A stretch of DNA of 64,000 bases from Paracentrotus lividus (lineage: Eukaryota > Echinodermata > Echinoidea > Camarodonta > Echinidae). The stretch spans positions 25,536,010-25,600,009 of the forward strand of contig CALNVZ010003434.1 of the NCBI GenBank assembly GCA_940671915.1, given 5' to 3'. A model generated the notes under the pieces. It saw nothing but the letters and a program-made list of their open reading frames with translations. It did no database searches and was not told where the DNA came from. This document shows, piece by piece, positions 22,931-37,504 of this stretch. Each line of letters begins with the position of its first letter. Position 1 is the stretch's first letter. The position numbers and the translations under genes were made by a program.

Positions 22931-25707
22931 TAATTGGGGGACGACCTGATTATAATGATGATGCGGTAGGAACCGGTTTGCTTTCTTGGGGGATAAAACA
23001 AATATACCAGTGCCCTGTACCATAAAAGATACGATCGATCTTACGATTGATATTAATCGTAAGTCTATGGTAAACTTTGTATTATAGTTTCAATTGATTG
23101 GTCGTATTTTTTTTTTCATGTTACAGGGAATAGAGTGATTATTTCATGAAGAAGGGATGCTCAATCCTGATTGAAAGAGGAAGGGAATGCATTGGGGAAA
23201 CTGCCTCGTCCCGAAAAAAAGAGGTCGAGTGGCGTGCTCCATCAAGATCATGGAAAATCCATAGAAATTGTGTTAGAAATTACTAGTTACCAGGATACGG
23301 TACTCATTATCAAAAAATTGAATTAACATGTACCACGCTACAAAAGGGCATACTGATAAAAAGTGATAGTATTTATTATATTCAAAGATATTTCATTTTT
23401 ATTTATTGATTGTACATATTCCCATCTATTACACAATGTTCCATTAGAAATAGATATTTTCTCAATAGTTTATTACATCCATCTCGGACTGATGAAACAA
23501 ATTTTACAGTCTAAAATAATATCGCAATCTGAAACTACATTTCAATATTTTGTTTCCTGTATAATATCTCTGAAGAAGATATAAAGAGTAGCTCATATTA
23601 AGGGGAAAACATAAACATTTCTTTAGAAGGTGCCTTTTGGCCGCATGCGGTGTAACATGATGAAATATAAGGAAATTGACAAAAAAAAAAATAAGAAAGG
23701 TTAAATAAAATATAGACACAAATGTATCATGTATAACGACCAACTAGTATAATATACAGTATTTATTTTACCAAACAGGTAGTTATTGGTGTGAACTTTT
23801 ATTTACTGCTGTGGCAATGGCGGATCCAGGAATTGAAAATGTGGAAACTTTTGAAAGATTTCCAATTTTCAACACGTGCAGTCAATTCAATTCAATTTTT
23901 CCCCCATTTCCAATAAAAGAATACAAATCATTGAGTTGTTTTCTAAATATAGGGGGGCGCGTCCCCTGAGCCCCTGTCTAAACAGCCAAAGTTTTGAATC
24001 CCTCATATCATCTACTTATTGTCACGTAATTGATTTTTTTTAAAAATTTAATTTTGATTTTTTTTTTTTTAATTTTAATTTTTATTATTATTATTTTTTT
24101 TTTTTTTACCTCGGAGGCAAATATTTGTATCATTTACCACATATTTCTTTTCCATAATCCCTTTTCCATTAATCACCTTTGACGAAATTCTTTATTAGGG
24201 ATTCTGTGGATTCAGTCATGAAATCATCTTCACAGATAATGGCATCACTAAAATAAGGAATTAATAACTTTCCCAATGGTATGAGAATCAAGAAAATTAA
24301 GAACACTAAGCGCTTAGAAACATTAAGGTGGATAAATTGTATCAAGTGCTATATAAATGTTAATTTTATTACTATTATTATTGATGATTGAAAGGCACAC
24401 AAAAGGTAATTGGTGCTCACAATTCTTTGCAAACTATAGAATATGAATCATTTATCGGCTGAAATTTAATCATATTTCCGAAACTGAGCAATACAATTAC
24501 CTCAAACCTTAATTATTTTACTTTCGTTAACTCGCACAGCGTATGAAAGGTGTTATGACAAATATTACTCTATTAAAAGCATATTATATACCTGTAAAAC
24601 ATCAACTGTAAAGAGCAATGAATAATTATTATAAAAAAGTAATAAAAAAAATAAATAATTGAGGTAATACAGTAATACACTTTCTTTCTCAATTATATAC
24701 AAATATAATATGAACTTAATGTAATTAAAATGTATCATATAGACCATATATTACAATCCGTTTATATAAATGACTATTAATGTCTGTAATTTATCACACA
24801 AACACACTAACACACATTAGAACTCATTATTCACACATTATTTGTTTTAACAATGCAAATTTACCACCTTGCAAAACACACAAAAACGAACAGTTTCAAA
24901 ATCATCTTGGTAGACATGGAAAAACATAAAAATCATTTTAAAGCAAATTAGGTCTGTAATTTATCACACAAACACAACAACACTTAAGAATTCGCACACA
25001 TTGTTTGTTTTTATAATGCCAAATTACTAACTTGCAAAACACACAAAAACAGTTTCAAATTAATCTTTGGTAAACATGACAAAATCTATTTTTTTTTTTC
25101 AAAACAAATGAATAAAACATTGAAATCAGCCGATTCTCATAATATCTGAATATAGTAAACCTACTGCATGCACGTGAGCATAACGACTATGAGTATAGAA
25201 AGAACCGTTTATTAATACATATCGCACCTCACATTTTCGTCAAATTTGTCGATTTTGATTACCATGATATTGCTCAATTTTAATCGTCTGTTTATTCGTA
25301 TAATTATGTAACTATGATGAATGGGAGACAAAGCCCGATGTGTTATTTTACTGAGTCAGTGTACTGACCACACTACGCTTTATTTATTTATTTATTTTTT
25401 AAAATTTATAAACGTTTTATTAATCAAGGGTAAAATGCCATTTGGTCTAAACCCACTTTGACTAATGCCCGTTTTGTCTAATTACCATTAGGTCCAATAA
25501 AAATTTCGCCTATTTAGGCCTAGTACCTTTTTGTTTGATGTCCATTTCATCTAATTCGACCTGGTCTAACATCACTTGGTCAGTTCCTGTAACATACTGT
25601 TAATCAAATATTCAATTGGAAAGTAGACGGAAAAGCAATGACACCACAAGGTAATTGGAATAATTTGCAATTGTACCAAGTGACAATTAGACAAAGTATT
25701 ATGAGGC

Positions 25708-25972
25708 CAATTGAAGATGCTAGTACTTGAAGTTCGTATGTTACATTTTGGCCCTCTGTTACATTTATGTAACAATGTGTCGTGTTCATCCAAGCGTAAA
25801 GACATACCACACAAAAATGGTACCAAAAGATGCGGGAGGAGTTACTCTTTCGGAATATGTAAAGTAAGTGAAGATGCTAGTACTAGATGTTCGTATGTTA
25901 CATTTTTACCCTCTGTTTCTCAAAACTGATTTGATGTAACATAGGAACTTCTAGTACTAGCATTTTCAATTG
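25708..25972. mobile_element. CAATTGAAGATGCTAGTACT inverted-repeat element
   Basis: The left end caattgaagatgctagtact is mirrored at the right end (agtactagcattttcaattg), with gttacattt words inside. It is absent from the first copy of the segmental duplication. Confidence 0.6.
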
Positions 25973-26067
25973 TAAATTAGACCAGATTGTAAGTAGAGCA
26001 AATGGGTTTAGCCCAAACAGTATTAGACAATCAGAGAATTGGACCAACTGCTATTAGACCTGTGCAC

Positions 26068-26214
26068 TGTAACATAAACAGTTGTCATAAACTGCAAATC
26101 GATAGCAGCCAATCAGGATACTTGTTGCATGGACTGCTTGAGTAAAAGTCCTACTGTGAACCAATCAGAATGATTGTTTAAAATTTGCAGTTGATAGTAA
26201 CTCTTTATGTTACA
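26068..26214. mobile_element. TGTAACATAAA inverted-repeat element
   Basis: The ends tgtaacataaacagttg and cagttgatagtaactc..ttatgttaca are inverted repeats around a centre containing paired ccaatcag words. It is 147 bp and found only in duplication copy 2. Confidence 0.6.
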
Positions 26215-26313
26215 GGGCGCAAGTGAATATAAACCTCATTAGGTGGTGGCAGCGGAGGGATATCATGTTCAGTGTATTTCAGTGGAAGTGGGTATGGATC
26301 ATTGGACTTCATT

Positions 26314-26507
26314 CACTCTCAGAAAAAAAAAAGGTTCCAATGAACACATTTATTTTGCCACAATAGCAGCACTATTTTGGGTACCTATTAACACCTTTTG
26401 TGTGCTTACCAACACCCTTTCTTGTGTTGAAAGTTGCTAATGGGCACTAGAAATGTGCTGCTATTGTGGCAAAAAAGGTATTGAATTGATTTTTTTTTAA
26501 AAGAATG
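26314..26507. mobile_element. CACTCT-ended inverted-repeat element, copy 2
   Basis: This is the partner of 7007-7233 within the segmental duplication. It lies 225 bp past the stop codon of the SRCR gene (on the minus strand) and carries an AATAAA for that strand. Confidence 0.6.
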
Positions 26508-26731
26508 TTCGGGTCCATGATATTTGCGCCTACGAAAATTGTTGTTGTTGATTTTAGTTTTTAATGGCGCTGCACACTAATCAAGAGACGAACTTCAACC
26601 ATGGACTTAACAGTAAAACCCCAACCCTAAGCCTAAACCTACATGTTATTTGAAACAAACCACATAGAAATTATCGTCGGAACAGAATGTCGTGTGATCC
26701 ATGTTTCGCCACAATTTTTTTTTTGTGGAGG

Positions 26732-26961
26732 TCATGGCTGAGTTTCCTCTGTAGAAGGAGCCATAGGAGTGTTTGAAGCAGAAGCACTACTGGAAGTCAT
26801 TGTAGTAAGGGCAATAGCCTGTCCCGACGGACTTGGTGTAACGCCTGTCTTGGACTGACTGCACGTGTAACATACAGCTATGAAGGCAACCAGTGTCAGC
26901 AAGGATAACGAAACACCAACGAATGCCATGGTCCCCACGACACGTGGAGATACGTTAGGGG
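26732..26961 (-). CDS. SRCR receptor exon 5: membrane helix and cytoplasmic tail
   Basis: The acceptor ccattttctatccag is followed, after the phase-1 base, by [10 protein letters not shown], a helix of about 23 hydrophobic residues ([19 protein letters not shown]), CYTC, and a tail of about 40 residues rich in Ser, Thr, Ala and Pro that ends STEETQP. I see no ITAM, ITIM or tyrosine-based sorting motif. The phase and strand match the SRCR exons. An AATAAA lies about 380 bp downstream on this strand at 26354-26349, inside a small inverted-repeat element, and is one possible poly(A) signal. Confidence 0.72.
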
Positions 26962-29900
26962 CTGGATAGAAAATGGAATGAAGAAGTGAAAGTAAAAATG
27001 ACATTACCATACCGTTCTCTATTAAAACGGTGATACCGTACAATAGCCGGTATTCTCGAAGGGTGACTATAGTTATAGGCTTACTAAATACGTTAGTCAC
27101 CGTTCGAGAATACGTGTTTTTTCGTGTGTATTTTTTTAAAGGCCTATGCTATGGAAATCCTACGTCACAAATTGAACTCCTTGCGGATTCTGCAGAAGCA
27201 GGGCAACTTCAAAGAGAAATATATATTTAAAAAAAAAAACTCTGCCGTGGTGGATCCAGGATTTGAAAAAGCTAGAGGGGGAGCCAGGCCCGATAAAGGG
27301 GTGAGCCGCCGAATTTTTCCGATTTTAACATGTGTAGTTTTCAAATTATAGAAGGGCGCACGTCCCCTAGCTGTGCCTTCACATGGATCCGCCATTGTCA
27401 TGGTTTGCTGTCTTGTATGTATGCTTGTATGTATGCTTGTAAGGAAGTGAATTTTGTCTATTTTATTTGAATTAGTTGCCTTAATGCGTTGAACTCGATT
27501 GCAAATATAGTGGCGTATTTTTTCTTAAATTAAGTTCAAAGTAATTACAACGTCACCAAATTATTGTTGTTAATTTTTAACAGTATATAGAATATATGAA
27601 TGAATTAGTGTAAACAATTTACAGCTATAAACTTTTCTGTATTAATAACAATGATACAAGCGGGAAACGTGTTTGTACAGTGCATCCCAAATTAAAGTAA
27701 ACCTATGTGTCATTAATTTTATTTCATAACCAAGATAACAAAGAGTAACTCATATACTATGCAGTGATACCGCACTTGTGCTGTCTCGGGAGACTGAGCA
27801 ATTGAGTTTTTAGAAATATAATATATATAATATATATATGATTTGTAATGCGCCAAATCCACTCTGTGGAGTGCTCAAGTTTGTACCAAGATTTGACAGA
27901 AGCGACCCTGGCCTTCTGAACATTCATTCATTGGTTTAGGAAAACCTCCCAGAATCTATTCATAGACTATTAAAGTACAAGGGTTGCTTTTTCCCAAGCT
28001 TGGTACAAGTCAATTTTGACACTTATTTTTTAAAGCCCAAGCCCTTAGTCATCCGTCACACCACCTTTATAAATCTGGTATCATTGAACAGAGTATACTC
28101 TTTAACATGAAATAAATTTTAATCTCACAGATGCTAAACGATTTTAATATGAGGCTCTGAAAGTTGCGTCTAGTTTTTTTTTCTGGGACGCACTGTAGTA
28201 TGAAGATTAATCACAACTCGGTAGTGTTTGGTAATTCCTTAAACCCGAAAATGCAGACTTCCTTCTGCCACTTTTTAGACTAACCATTGCATCTCACTCC
28301 TGCGTCTTCACTGTGATCACAATTATGTCCCCATCCGTTCCTACTGCAATCAGACAAACTGGATTCACTTCCAGTGCAAGCCACATCATCCAGGTGTATA
28401 GGAATAAGACCAGCATATCCGTATGTTCCTCCAGCTCTTGCGTTGTCAACAGAATATCCCAGCTGCCGGCAAACAACCCTAGCGTCATCGTTGTCCCATT
28501 CGTCGTCGCAGACTGTTCCCCATTCGCCATCGTGGAAGATCTCAACCCGACCTTGGTCGGGAGTCGATCCATCAACAAGGCGAACATCGCCCTCTACGAT
28601 AGCTAAACAAACGTAAAGCAGGGTCATAATATTAAGAATAGCACAAGATGTTTTTGACCTTGTTAATATTAAGACCAAGGTATTTTGATCATTCTCTGAT
28701 ACCCTTTCTTGCGTAACAAGTTGTCATATCTGACTTGTCAGATAAAACGTGCAACAAGTCTTTTGATGAAACGCCCCCACCCCCGATGTAACCTCCCAAA
28801 TTACTCCGACCCCACCGTATTTTGCGCTACAGTAGTGAGCTTTCGCTGGACTACGGGGAGCTTATCTAGAACGTTAGCATAAAAGAGGGCACTATTTTCA
28901 AAATGCCTGCAAATCCTCGTTTTCTATCTTCTTCAATAACTTTGAATAAAAGTTTCCAATGGTAACCGCACATGTTCCCTTTGGCTTGTGATATATTGTA
29001 ACGTCTATTGTTGCAATACGAATTCAATCAAAAGGCTACTTTACTGGGGATACCTAGTTCTTTCTTTTTTTTTCATACCAAGGTTTTATTGTGTCAAATG
29101 CGTCTATGCGTATAACAGCTGACCTAAAACATTGCTGATATGAAAAGAAATAACCTACCGCCCTGCCATTATGATTAGTCAACTCAAAGTATGCTTCTTT
29201 TATGTTTTAGCAAAGGGGGAAATGCCTGTATACATTTCTATCAAAGCGCTCGCTTATTGGCTTATAACTGACTCTCCGCTGAGAACCTATAGGGGAGACC
29301 GGGGACAAATGTAACACGGGGCAATTATAACAGAGGCTCCCATTCCTAGCAGAAACACGCTGTAAAGTTAAAATTTGTAGAGAACATGCGCATTTAATCG
29401 CTCCACATGCTGTATGAGTGTTAGCAGATTTAACGGTTCGTGGAACTTTCTACAGCGGAAAAACCGTTTTTTGATCATAAAAGTAATATTTCACATTACC
29501 CATTGTTTTTCTTCTGGACAAATATGTGGATGAGCTACGGCTGTCATTTTTGTATATTTAGAAATTATGTTCTTAGGCCATATTTTGCTAAAGTTTCAAC
29601 GACGAATACCAAAGCTAAGATCGAAAAAAATCTCTCCAAATATGGTCACCTCTGCCAGGGGCAATTGTAACAAGCTGTTACAATTGCCCCTGTTTCTGTT
29701 AAAGTAACTCCCGTAGGAACTCGGTAAAGCAGATTTGTGATGCGTCACGTCGAAAGGAGAGACTACTCGCGATTTTTGAAATCCATTTTATATGATATTA
29801 TTGATCCCTGATTCATTGCCTTGAATTTGATATATAACCCGACTGTAAAGAGTAAATAGAAGTGGAGATATTAGCCTCTGAACGCCGAGGAGAATTGTGC

Positions 29901-32900
29901 TCTTGCGAAATCAAAATCAAGAGAAAAACGTCTGCGAAGTTTGACTTTCCGTTTGACTCCGAGCGCCAGCAAATAAACCATTTTGTCACCGCTCTTACTC
30001 ACCGAAATGCCCTAGCAACCACTTGTTTAAAAGGTGAACGATTGACCAATGAGAGGAGGCTGCATTCAGGTATTCGGAACAATACTTCGTCCGTCGCATT
30101 GGTCGAGGCAAACGCACAAGCGATGTTGTCTAAATAACATTACCATTTCTATCAAAAAAGAAACTAAATTTGGTTAGTTGTTTATATATCTTCGTCAAAT
30201 AATTAAAAACGTCATGCTCTTTCTAATTGTTTTAAGAAAAGTTCCGCTCTTTTAAAAAAAGTGTTTACAATCCTGGCGTAATAGTTAGAACAAAACTATA
30301 TTTAAAAACCTTTGGGCGGGGGGGTGGTTTATTGCCGATGTTTGGTGCGTTCTATTGGAATGTCAAATCGCGTGTATCTCCTTATTCATTATGAAGCGAG
30401 TCATCTTTGATCTAACTCGTTCGAGAAATCTCGATACCATATAAGGTCATAGGTAGACAAATTATTCTCTCGTACAGGGTGCTTATGCATTTTGGTTTAT
30501 ATTCTTTGAATAATATATGATAGAGATAAGCTCAAAATGTTTTTAATAAATATTTGCGCCTCATGAAGTTAGAATTTTCTCGATCACTTTCGAGTGGCGT
30601 AGGTTAGCCTAAGACAATGAAAATAAAAACGTAAATGATTTGCCTCGTTCTCGTCTTTATATTGATAAACTTGTACCAAGTAATAAGACGATATTAATAA
30701 TTTTTTAGGAAATAGATTATTTTAAGAGTAAATCGTCGTATTTTGTTTCGTCGTGTTTCGTAAAATCGCTACTTTCTTACACGTTACTTTGGCATTAAAA
30801 CCTAAAATTATCTTGAAGTCAGAAAGTATTATCACGTCAACCTCATTTTGGATGCTCTATGTTTCCCTGGACTCGTGAAGGCCAAATTTTTGGTTTATAG
30901 GAATTCCCTTACTTTACACAGACAACAGATATCGCGGCCATTAAATAAAAATGCTGAAATGAACTTCATTTGGGTCCAGATAGTAGTCACCGCAATAATA
31001 AGTTTTTCCCCAGCATAACCCCCCTCTCCCCACCCATTTGTTAGATTTGACATTTCGTTTTGCGTGGCTTCGTATCCCGGTGAAACAATGCTTTATTCAC
31101 ACGCAGCCGTTGTGCAATCGGCACGCAAAAATTCTGATTGTGCAAGCTAAAGAGAGTTAGAGTCTCGCTGTTCTTCGTCACAAAAAACGAAACCACAAAT
31201 CAGTTGAAATCACAACATCACATGAAAAGCCATGCGTTGACTTAGGCGGAGCTAAAGCGCGAATGAGGAAGGAAAGAGCGTGGACTTCGCTTGTTTAGGT
31301 CGGCGTGGAAATACCCAGGAATGAATATTATTGAGACCGAAAACAAAACAACTCGCCCGAAGGATAGAACTGTGCTTTTTTACCACTTTCCCGTTACCAT
31401 TTTCACTCATTTTTTTAACAGAGCAAAGATGAAGCATGGTAGAACCAGAAAATCACACAAAAAAATTTCCTCAAAATTTGACTTTTTTTTATTAGTTTGT
31501 CGATTTACTCGGATCTTTGATCTGCGACTTCTCTCTCATTTCGACAAGACGTATCACATTTCCGCTGAATCAACACCAAGCTATTAAATAACCAATCAGG
31601 GGCCGCGGAGCGTTTTTGGAAGTGGAGGGGCTGAGCGGCAAGTGGGAGGGGAGTGGGGGGAGGGGGGGGGGGGGGGGGGGGGGGGCTGAACAGACTAAAA
31701 ATCACAAATGTATGGTCATTTTTCCGTTTTTGTACACGTTCGCTGACGAAGCCCTCCCAGGCTCCGTGGCCCCTGGAAATTACATAGAAAACATTACAAT
31801 TGTCCCGGAATTTGTTGCTTCCTGTAAACATAATTAAAACATAATCAGAAACCTCTGAACCATGGAGCTAGTATTAGAGACGTCTCCGAGACGTCTCCAA
31901 GACGTATCCGCGACAATTTATAAAAAAAATCCGTCTCCGAAATTCAGGAGACGTCTCGGAGACGTCTCTAATACTATTTATCCGTCGCGGAGACAAGATT
32001 TCTATTTTGTCGTGGATACGTCTCCGCGAAGTGAGATAGCACCCTTAGCTCAAGCATCATAACTTCAGAACTTTGAATGTATTTTCAATTATAATGCTTT
32101 ACAAAAACAAAAGGTTACAACATCTATAACCTCAGACATGAAAATTAAGGTGGTATCTCACTTCGCGGAGACGTCTCCACGACAGAATAGAAATTTCGTC
32201 TCCGCGATGGATAAATAATATTAGAGACGTATCCGAGACGTCTCGGAGACGTCTCCTGAATCTCGGAGACGGAATTTTTTCATAAATTGTGGCGGAGACG
32301 TCTCGGAGACGTCTCCGCGATATTGGAGACGTTTTAATACATTCTGTCCGTCGCGAAAACAAAATTTTCTATTCTATCGCGGAGACGTCTCCGCAAAGTG
32401 AGATACCAGAGCTTCAAGTTTTTATTCTTGTTGTTGTTGTTTTTGTTTTTTTAATAATTTATATCACTTTACTGGAAAAGAAAAAAGTAAAAAATATAAA
32501 GAGAGTGACCATTACGTTCTTTTAATGCCAAGATTGTAAATAGGAGTAGACTTGGATATAAAGAAAAATAGCAAAGAAAAGCCTCGTTGATAAGCTCAAG
32601 TATCAGAACTTTATAACTTTGAATGTATTGTCGATTACTTTACAAAAACAAAAGGTTACCATATCTATAATCTCAGACATGAAAATTCAATAACTTTGAA
32701 CATATCTGTCTAATACGTTTTGTTAGAAATGCAATGAAATATTGATATTTTCCGAAAAAAAGTGTCTTTAGTTTGTTTATCATTTGTTTCATTGTAATCA
32801 GAGCCTCAAGTTTGTTATTCTTGTTTTTTTTTATAATTTATATCACTTACTAGAGAACTTCAGAACTTCATAACTTTGAATGTAGTTTCTTTTTTTACAA

Positions 32901-35900
32901 GGACAAAAGGTAAACTTATCTATGAGCTCAAACATGAGGAATAAATAACTGTGAACATATGATTTTATTTCATTTTATTCGTCGAGTGTTCATGGTATAA
33001 CCATAAAGAACGAACTGACATGATACCCATTTGAAAAACCGAAAAGGCTTATTACAATGGGTCCTATAAAATGAGAAAGAGATAGGGACCCCCCCCCCTG
33101 ACTTGTTTTTTCTTATTAAAAAAACGCAAATATTAAAAGAGAGAAAGAAGAAAGAGGAAGGGAGAGAAAGGGAGAGGCGGAGAGAGAGAGAGAGAGAGGA
33201 GGGGAGGGCAGATAGGAAAGTAAAAAGTAAAGAGGAGTGAATGCAAGAAAAAAGAAAGATAAGAAAGAAAGAAAGACAGAGGAGAGAGAGGGAGGGATGG
33301 CAGCCCCCATAAAAACATTAAATATATTTTTCAATATGATACCTGAAAATTATATGTCCAATAAGTTTTGTTAAAAGGGCAAAGACATAATGATTTTGCC
33401 AGAAGAAAAAAAGTGGCGTAAATTTGAAGATTGATTTTAACAAAAAAAAAAAGAAGAAAGAAAAAAAAAGCTGTCATTTTTACTTCTTCTCAGAAAATGT
33501 ATCACCTTATTTTGAAAGAATGCGTTAAAGTCAAAAGGCGTAAGCCTAACATAAAGTGTTATAATACAAAGTTGTCAGTTAAAAGATATATTGTGTAGTT
33601 AAAGTAGATAAAGAACCAAAATATGAATTAATGAAGGTTCTATATTCTACAGTTAAAGGAGAAGCCACAACAACCTAAAAAAAAAAAAAACAAACTATGT
33701 AACTTTTTGCCCCATTTCATGGCATATAACAACAAGTGGAAAATGTAATATAAATGAGTCAAGCATTGTCATGTTTCATTATAATAAGTTTTATGTGGTG
33801 TTTGATGTTTAATTTGTCATGTGCATAGCTTTGATAAAGAAACAAAATGTTACAAGTTTCATGTGTACAATGCCCCGCCGTCTGTTACAATTGCCCTCGT
33901 CACGGGGCAATTGTAACACTCGACCTCTTGTTTTGAAATGGTAATGGCTTCAAAATGACTTGTTTTACTTAACCCAAACCTATTCATATGTCAAAGCTAA
34001 GATATGCATATTTCATTTTATTTAGTTTTAAGCAAGTATTTAGCTTTCATAAAGCTGATAGGTCAAATTTGGAAAAAAACTGTTACAATTGCCCCAGGTC
34101 TCCCCTACCTTCTACGTTTTGGGAGAACGTACATTTCCCCAAAATAGCGTTGTAGATTTTGACAACGGGGAGCTATCTCTTGTAGCTAGGGGAAACCCTC
34201 GTTCGTGCACACGAAAACTTGTAATTTAAACGCTTGCCAGCCGTTTCTAGCAAATACCAGTTTTACACACTCCTTTTCCTGTACTAACAGTATGCAGGAG
34301 TTTGGGGTTTGAGCTATTTTGAAAATAAAGCCTTTCAAAATGCTAACGTTCTAGATTATCTCCTCTGTAGTCCAGCGAAAGCACCCTATTGATTTGGTTT
34401 ACGCGCTCACATTGAGCTGGAGTCTCCCGTTTGTTGGGGGTCTCGGCGGGAGAATCTCACATGTTCTTTGGCGTTATCCCGATCACATTCTTCACCATTT
34501 ACGTCAAGATCACATCACCAGTCATTCGTAACTTTACGAAAGGCTTTGTGAAACACCCCCTCGTGTACTCACCATTACATTGTACTCCAGCATAGCTAGA
34601 ACAGTCGTAGATCAACCATCCGTCATTATCACAATAAGACAACTTGGCCTCGGTCCCCGTACATTCGACGTTATCGAGGTAAATCTCACGATCACTTGTA
34701 TATCCGTATGATGCTGATGTTGCTCCGTAGGTTGCGAATCCAAGTTGACGACAAACTACCGTCGCGTCATCATCATCCCAATTGTTATTGCAGACTAGTC
34801 CCCATTCGCCGCCATGGTAGATCTCAACCCGACCTCCTAGCGCACTAGCCTCTTCTCTCAGTCGGACATCCCCTTCAACGGTATCTTGAAAAAGAAATAA
34901 CACAAATCATCTAGTCTAAAAAGAATTTTTCTCCCTTACAAATTGTCCATACACTAAAACCAGATTTGTCAAAATGTAACGTCCCAGATAGCAAGGTTAC
35001 GTTGGGCCAACGTGGGCAATGGTCGTGGCTATTACGGTGGGCCAACGTTATTCTTGCCGTTGGGCCAACGTTGGCACAACGTTGCACGTTGTGGCGACCA
35101 TATGCCGACGTTGGATCAACGTTAAGTTGTATATAAAAGTGCGACGTCGCGCGCACTCGAAATGCGAGCATTGGTCCAACATTGTCATATGGTCGCCAAC
35201 AGTGTGCCAACGTTGGCTCAACGGCAAGAATAACAATGGCCCAACGTAATAGTCACGACCATTGCCGACATTGGCCCAACGTAACCTTGCTATCTGTGGT
35301 ACCTTTAGTAAAGATGGAGAGAGTGAACTGTTAAAATGGTTGAGGTACATTAACCCTATTTGGCGCCATATACCTTGACAAGGCCTATGACTTTAAGGGG
35401 AAACGATAGCGATATATTCGCCGTAAGGTTGCTTCTCATTTTAGGTGCGTTTTTTTACCACGAAAATTCACTGTAATCCACAACCTGACAAATAATGATG
35501 ATGATGGTAATAAATTTCATTATCATTATTAAAAAAAGAAAAGATATGTTAATGCACATTCTTCAGTTACTCCTATTTATATATCTTTGTATTTATTTAT
35601 TTCTTTATGTATTTTTATACATCATTTTCACAAAGGAGCCTATAATGTAACAAGCTTAGCTAGCCTTTTAACTTAGGCTCTTTCATATTTCTTTCTTTCT
35701 TATAAATACTACTGATGTCATTAGTTTCATGATTTATCAAATAATGTATAGTATTGAAATGACATATAATTGTTTTTATTATTGTTTAATTGGAATATGA
35801 AATAAAAACTGAACTGAACTGAACTGATAGTGTATGATAATATAGTGCTCATAGCGCGATAGAGATTCAGAAGAGGATAACTCAATGCATCCCAATAAGC

Positions 35901-36527
35901 TTACCACATTCTATTCCTGCGTCCTCACTGTGGTCACAATTGTGAATCCCCCAAGATGGATGAGCACAATCCTCTAGACGGGCTTCCGTTCCAAAACAGT
36001 TTACGTCATCGAGATGAATAGGATCAGTCCCTTTTATGGCAGATCTATAAGTACGCGCATTAGTGGTACCATAGCCGAGCTGACGACAAGCAACAAGCGC
36101 GTCGACGCTGTCCCAATCATCGTCACAGATTGTTCCCCATTGGTAATTGTGAAAGATTTCTAGTCGACCATTTCCATCTCGGGAACCATCGACCAATCGT
36201 AATTGCCCCTCACGCTCTGAAAGAACAAAAAAGACACATTGGAGTACAGAAAAAAAAGGTACATTCGGGGAAAAAAGATTAGGTATGAAGTGTCCATTAA
36301 GGTATCAATTGAAAGCCGGTATATATATATATATTTTTTTGATACAATTATTATGCGATTCATTTTTGTGTGACGACGAAAGAACTAAATCTACACAAAC
36401 TAATCCTTTATTTTATTCTTTCACGACCATTTTGGCGGCTTATGTATTTTTTATCCCCCTTTACATTGCTTGTTTTACATTATTGCCTATCGCAATATCA
36501 GCGTGAAACCAACTGTACCAGACATAG

Positions 36528-36572
<45 letters not shown>

Positions 36573-37464
36573 CACGTACACACACACGCACACACACACA
36601 CACACACGCTCGCACACATCCTCCCACACACCCTCACACACCCTTGCACATACACCCGCACATTCACTCACAGTACACACATTTCGACATTCTCTGAAAC
36701 TCTATGGATAACTTCGGGTGCTTTAATTTCGGAAGTTTGTATACTATATCCACTATTTCAAAGTTAATGATAGATTAGAAGTTTAATACTCGATTTCATG
36801 TTACGAATATAAATAAACTCCTGTGTGTTTCATAATTTTTCTATGTTCATATATAATTTGGCAATCCAGTTATTTCCACTTACCACGGACAATGCGTTTT
36901 TAAAATGGTATCTTCAAATTATATGAACACATTAATTGTATTATACAGTGAATTATATATTTTGGTGTAGGCCTATACATTATTCAGCTTAAAGGTCATA
37001 ATGTAATTTGTCTTGATGGCACAAATTCATTATTACAACGCGGAAGAGTTCGAAAAGTTATTAAAAAAAGTACTTAAAATGAATGATCTGAAATGACGAT
37101 ATTAACAAAAGTGTTTCCTACATCACAATGTACGCGTAACCTTTATGCATATTTATTTTACTTTTGTTTACTTTCAAGAAATGCCAAGATGTCATTCAAA
37201 TAACGAATGTTATGAAAAATATATCTTCTATGAATAAATTAGTTTATGAGCAACATTTTTAATCCTGAAAATGGGCTGCATTTCTTCTTCCCCCTTTTTT
37301 TGTAGCATAAAATCGAGAAACAAAATTGTTTATTCGTGTTCAAAATTCGAAAACATTATCTTTTTTAAATCTGAACTCTGAAATTTTACCGAACTTCAAC
37401 AAAAAGTTGCTCTATGCTCTGTACCCTAGAGTTCCAAAGCATGTGCATGAGAGAGGGTGCGAGT

Positions 37465-37504
<40 letters not shown>

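Larger units (their letters stand above)
23265..27530 (+). repeat. Segmental duplication, copy 2
   Basis: This is the partner of 4845-8152. It is about 1 kb longer because it carries extra inserts, including inverted-repeat elements at 25708-25972 and 26068-26214. It contains the intact SRCR tail exon. Between 23265 and 25400 I see only AT-rich sequence, a GTGGCGGATCCA-type repeat (about 23816-23965) and low-complexity runs. Confidence 0.75.
29290..34107 (-). mobile_element. TAGGGGAGACC inverted-repeat element, copy B (inverted), in SRCR intron 3
   Basis: This is the reverse complement of 553-3534 along its whole length, including both GAGACGTCTC elements (31862-32046, 32150-32412) and the CT-rich tract. 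It carries an extra insertion at 29737-31557 that copy A lacks. It sits entirely in the intron between SRCR exons 3 and 4, so it accounts for most of that intron's length. Confidence 0.78.

Noticed and set aside
29862-30137. 91-codon frame inside the nested element, as a transposase
   Set aside because: It is too short and lacks any catalytic motif that I can recognise.
31505-31831. Open frame with [14 protein letters not shown], also present at 2880-3239
   Set aside because: The matching frames come from two copies of one GC-rich dispersed repeat; the proline run is a G/C homopolymer and the frame has no other support.
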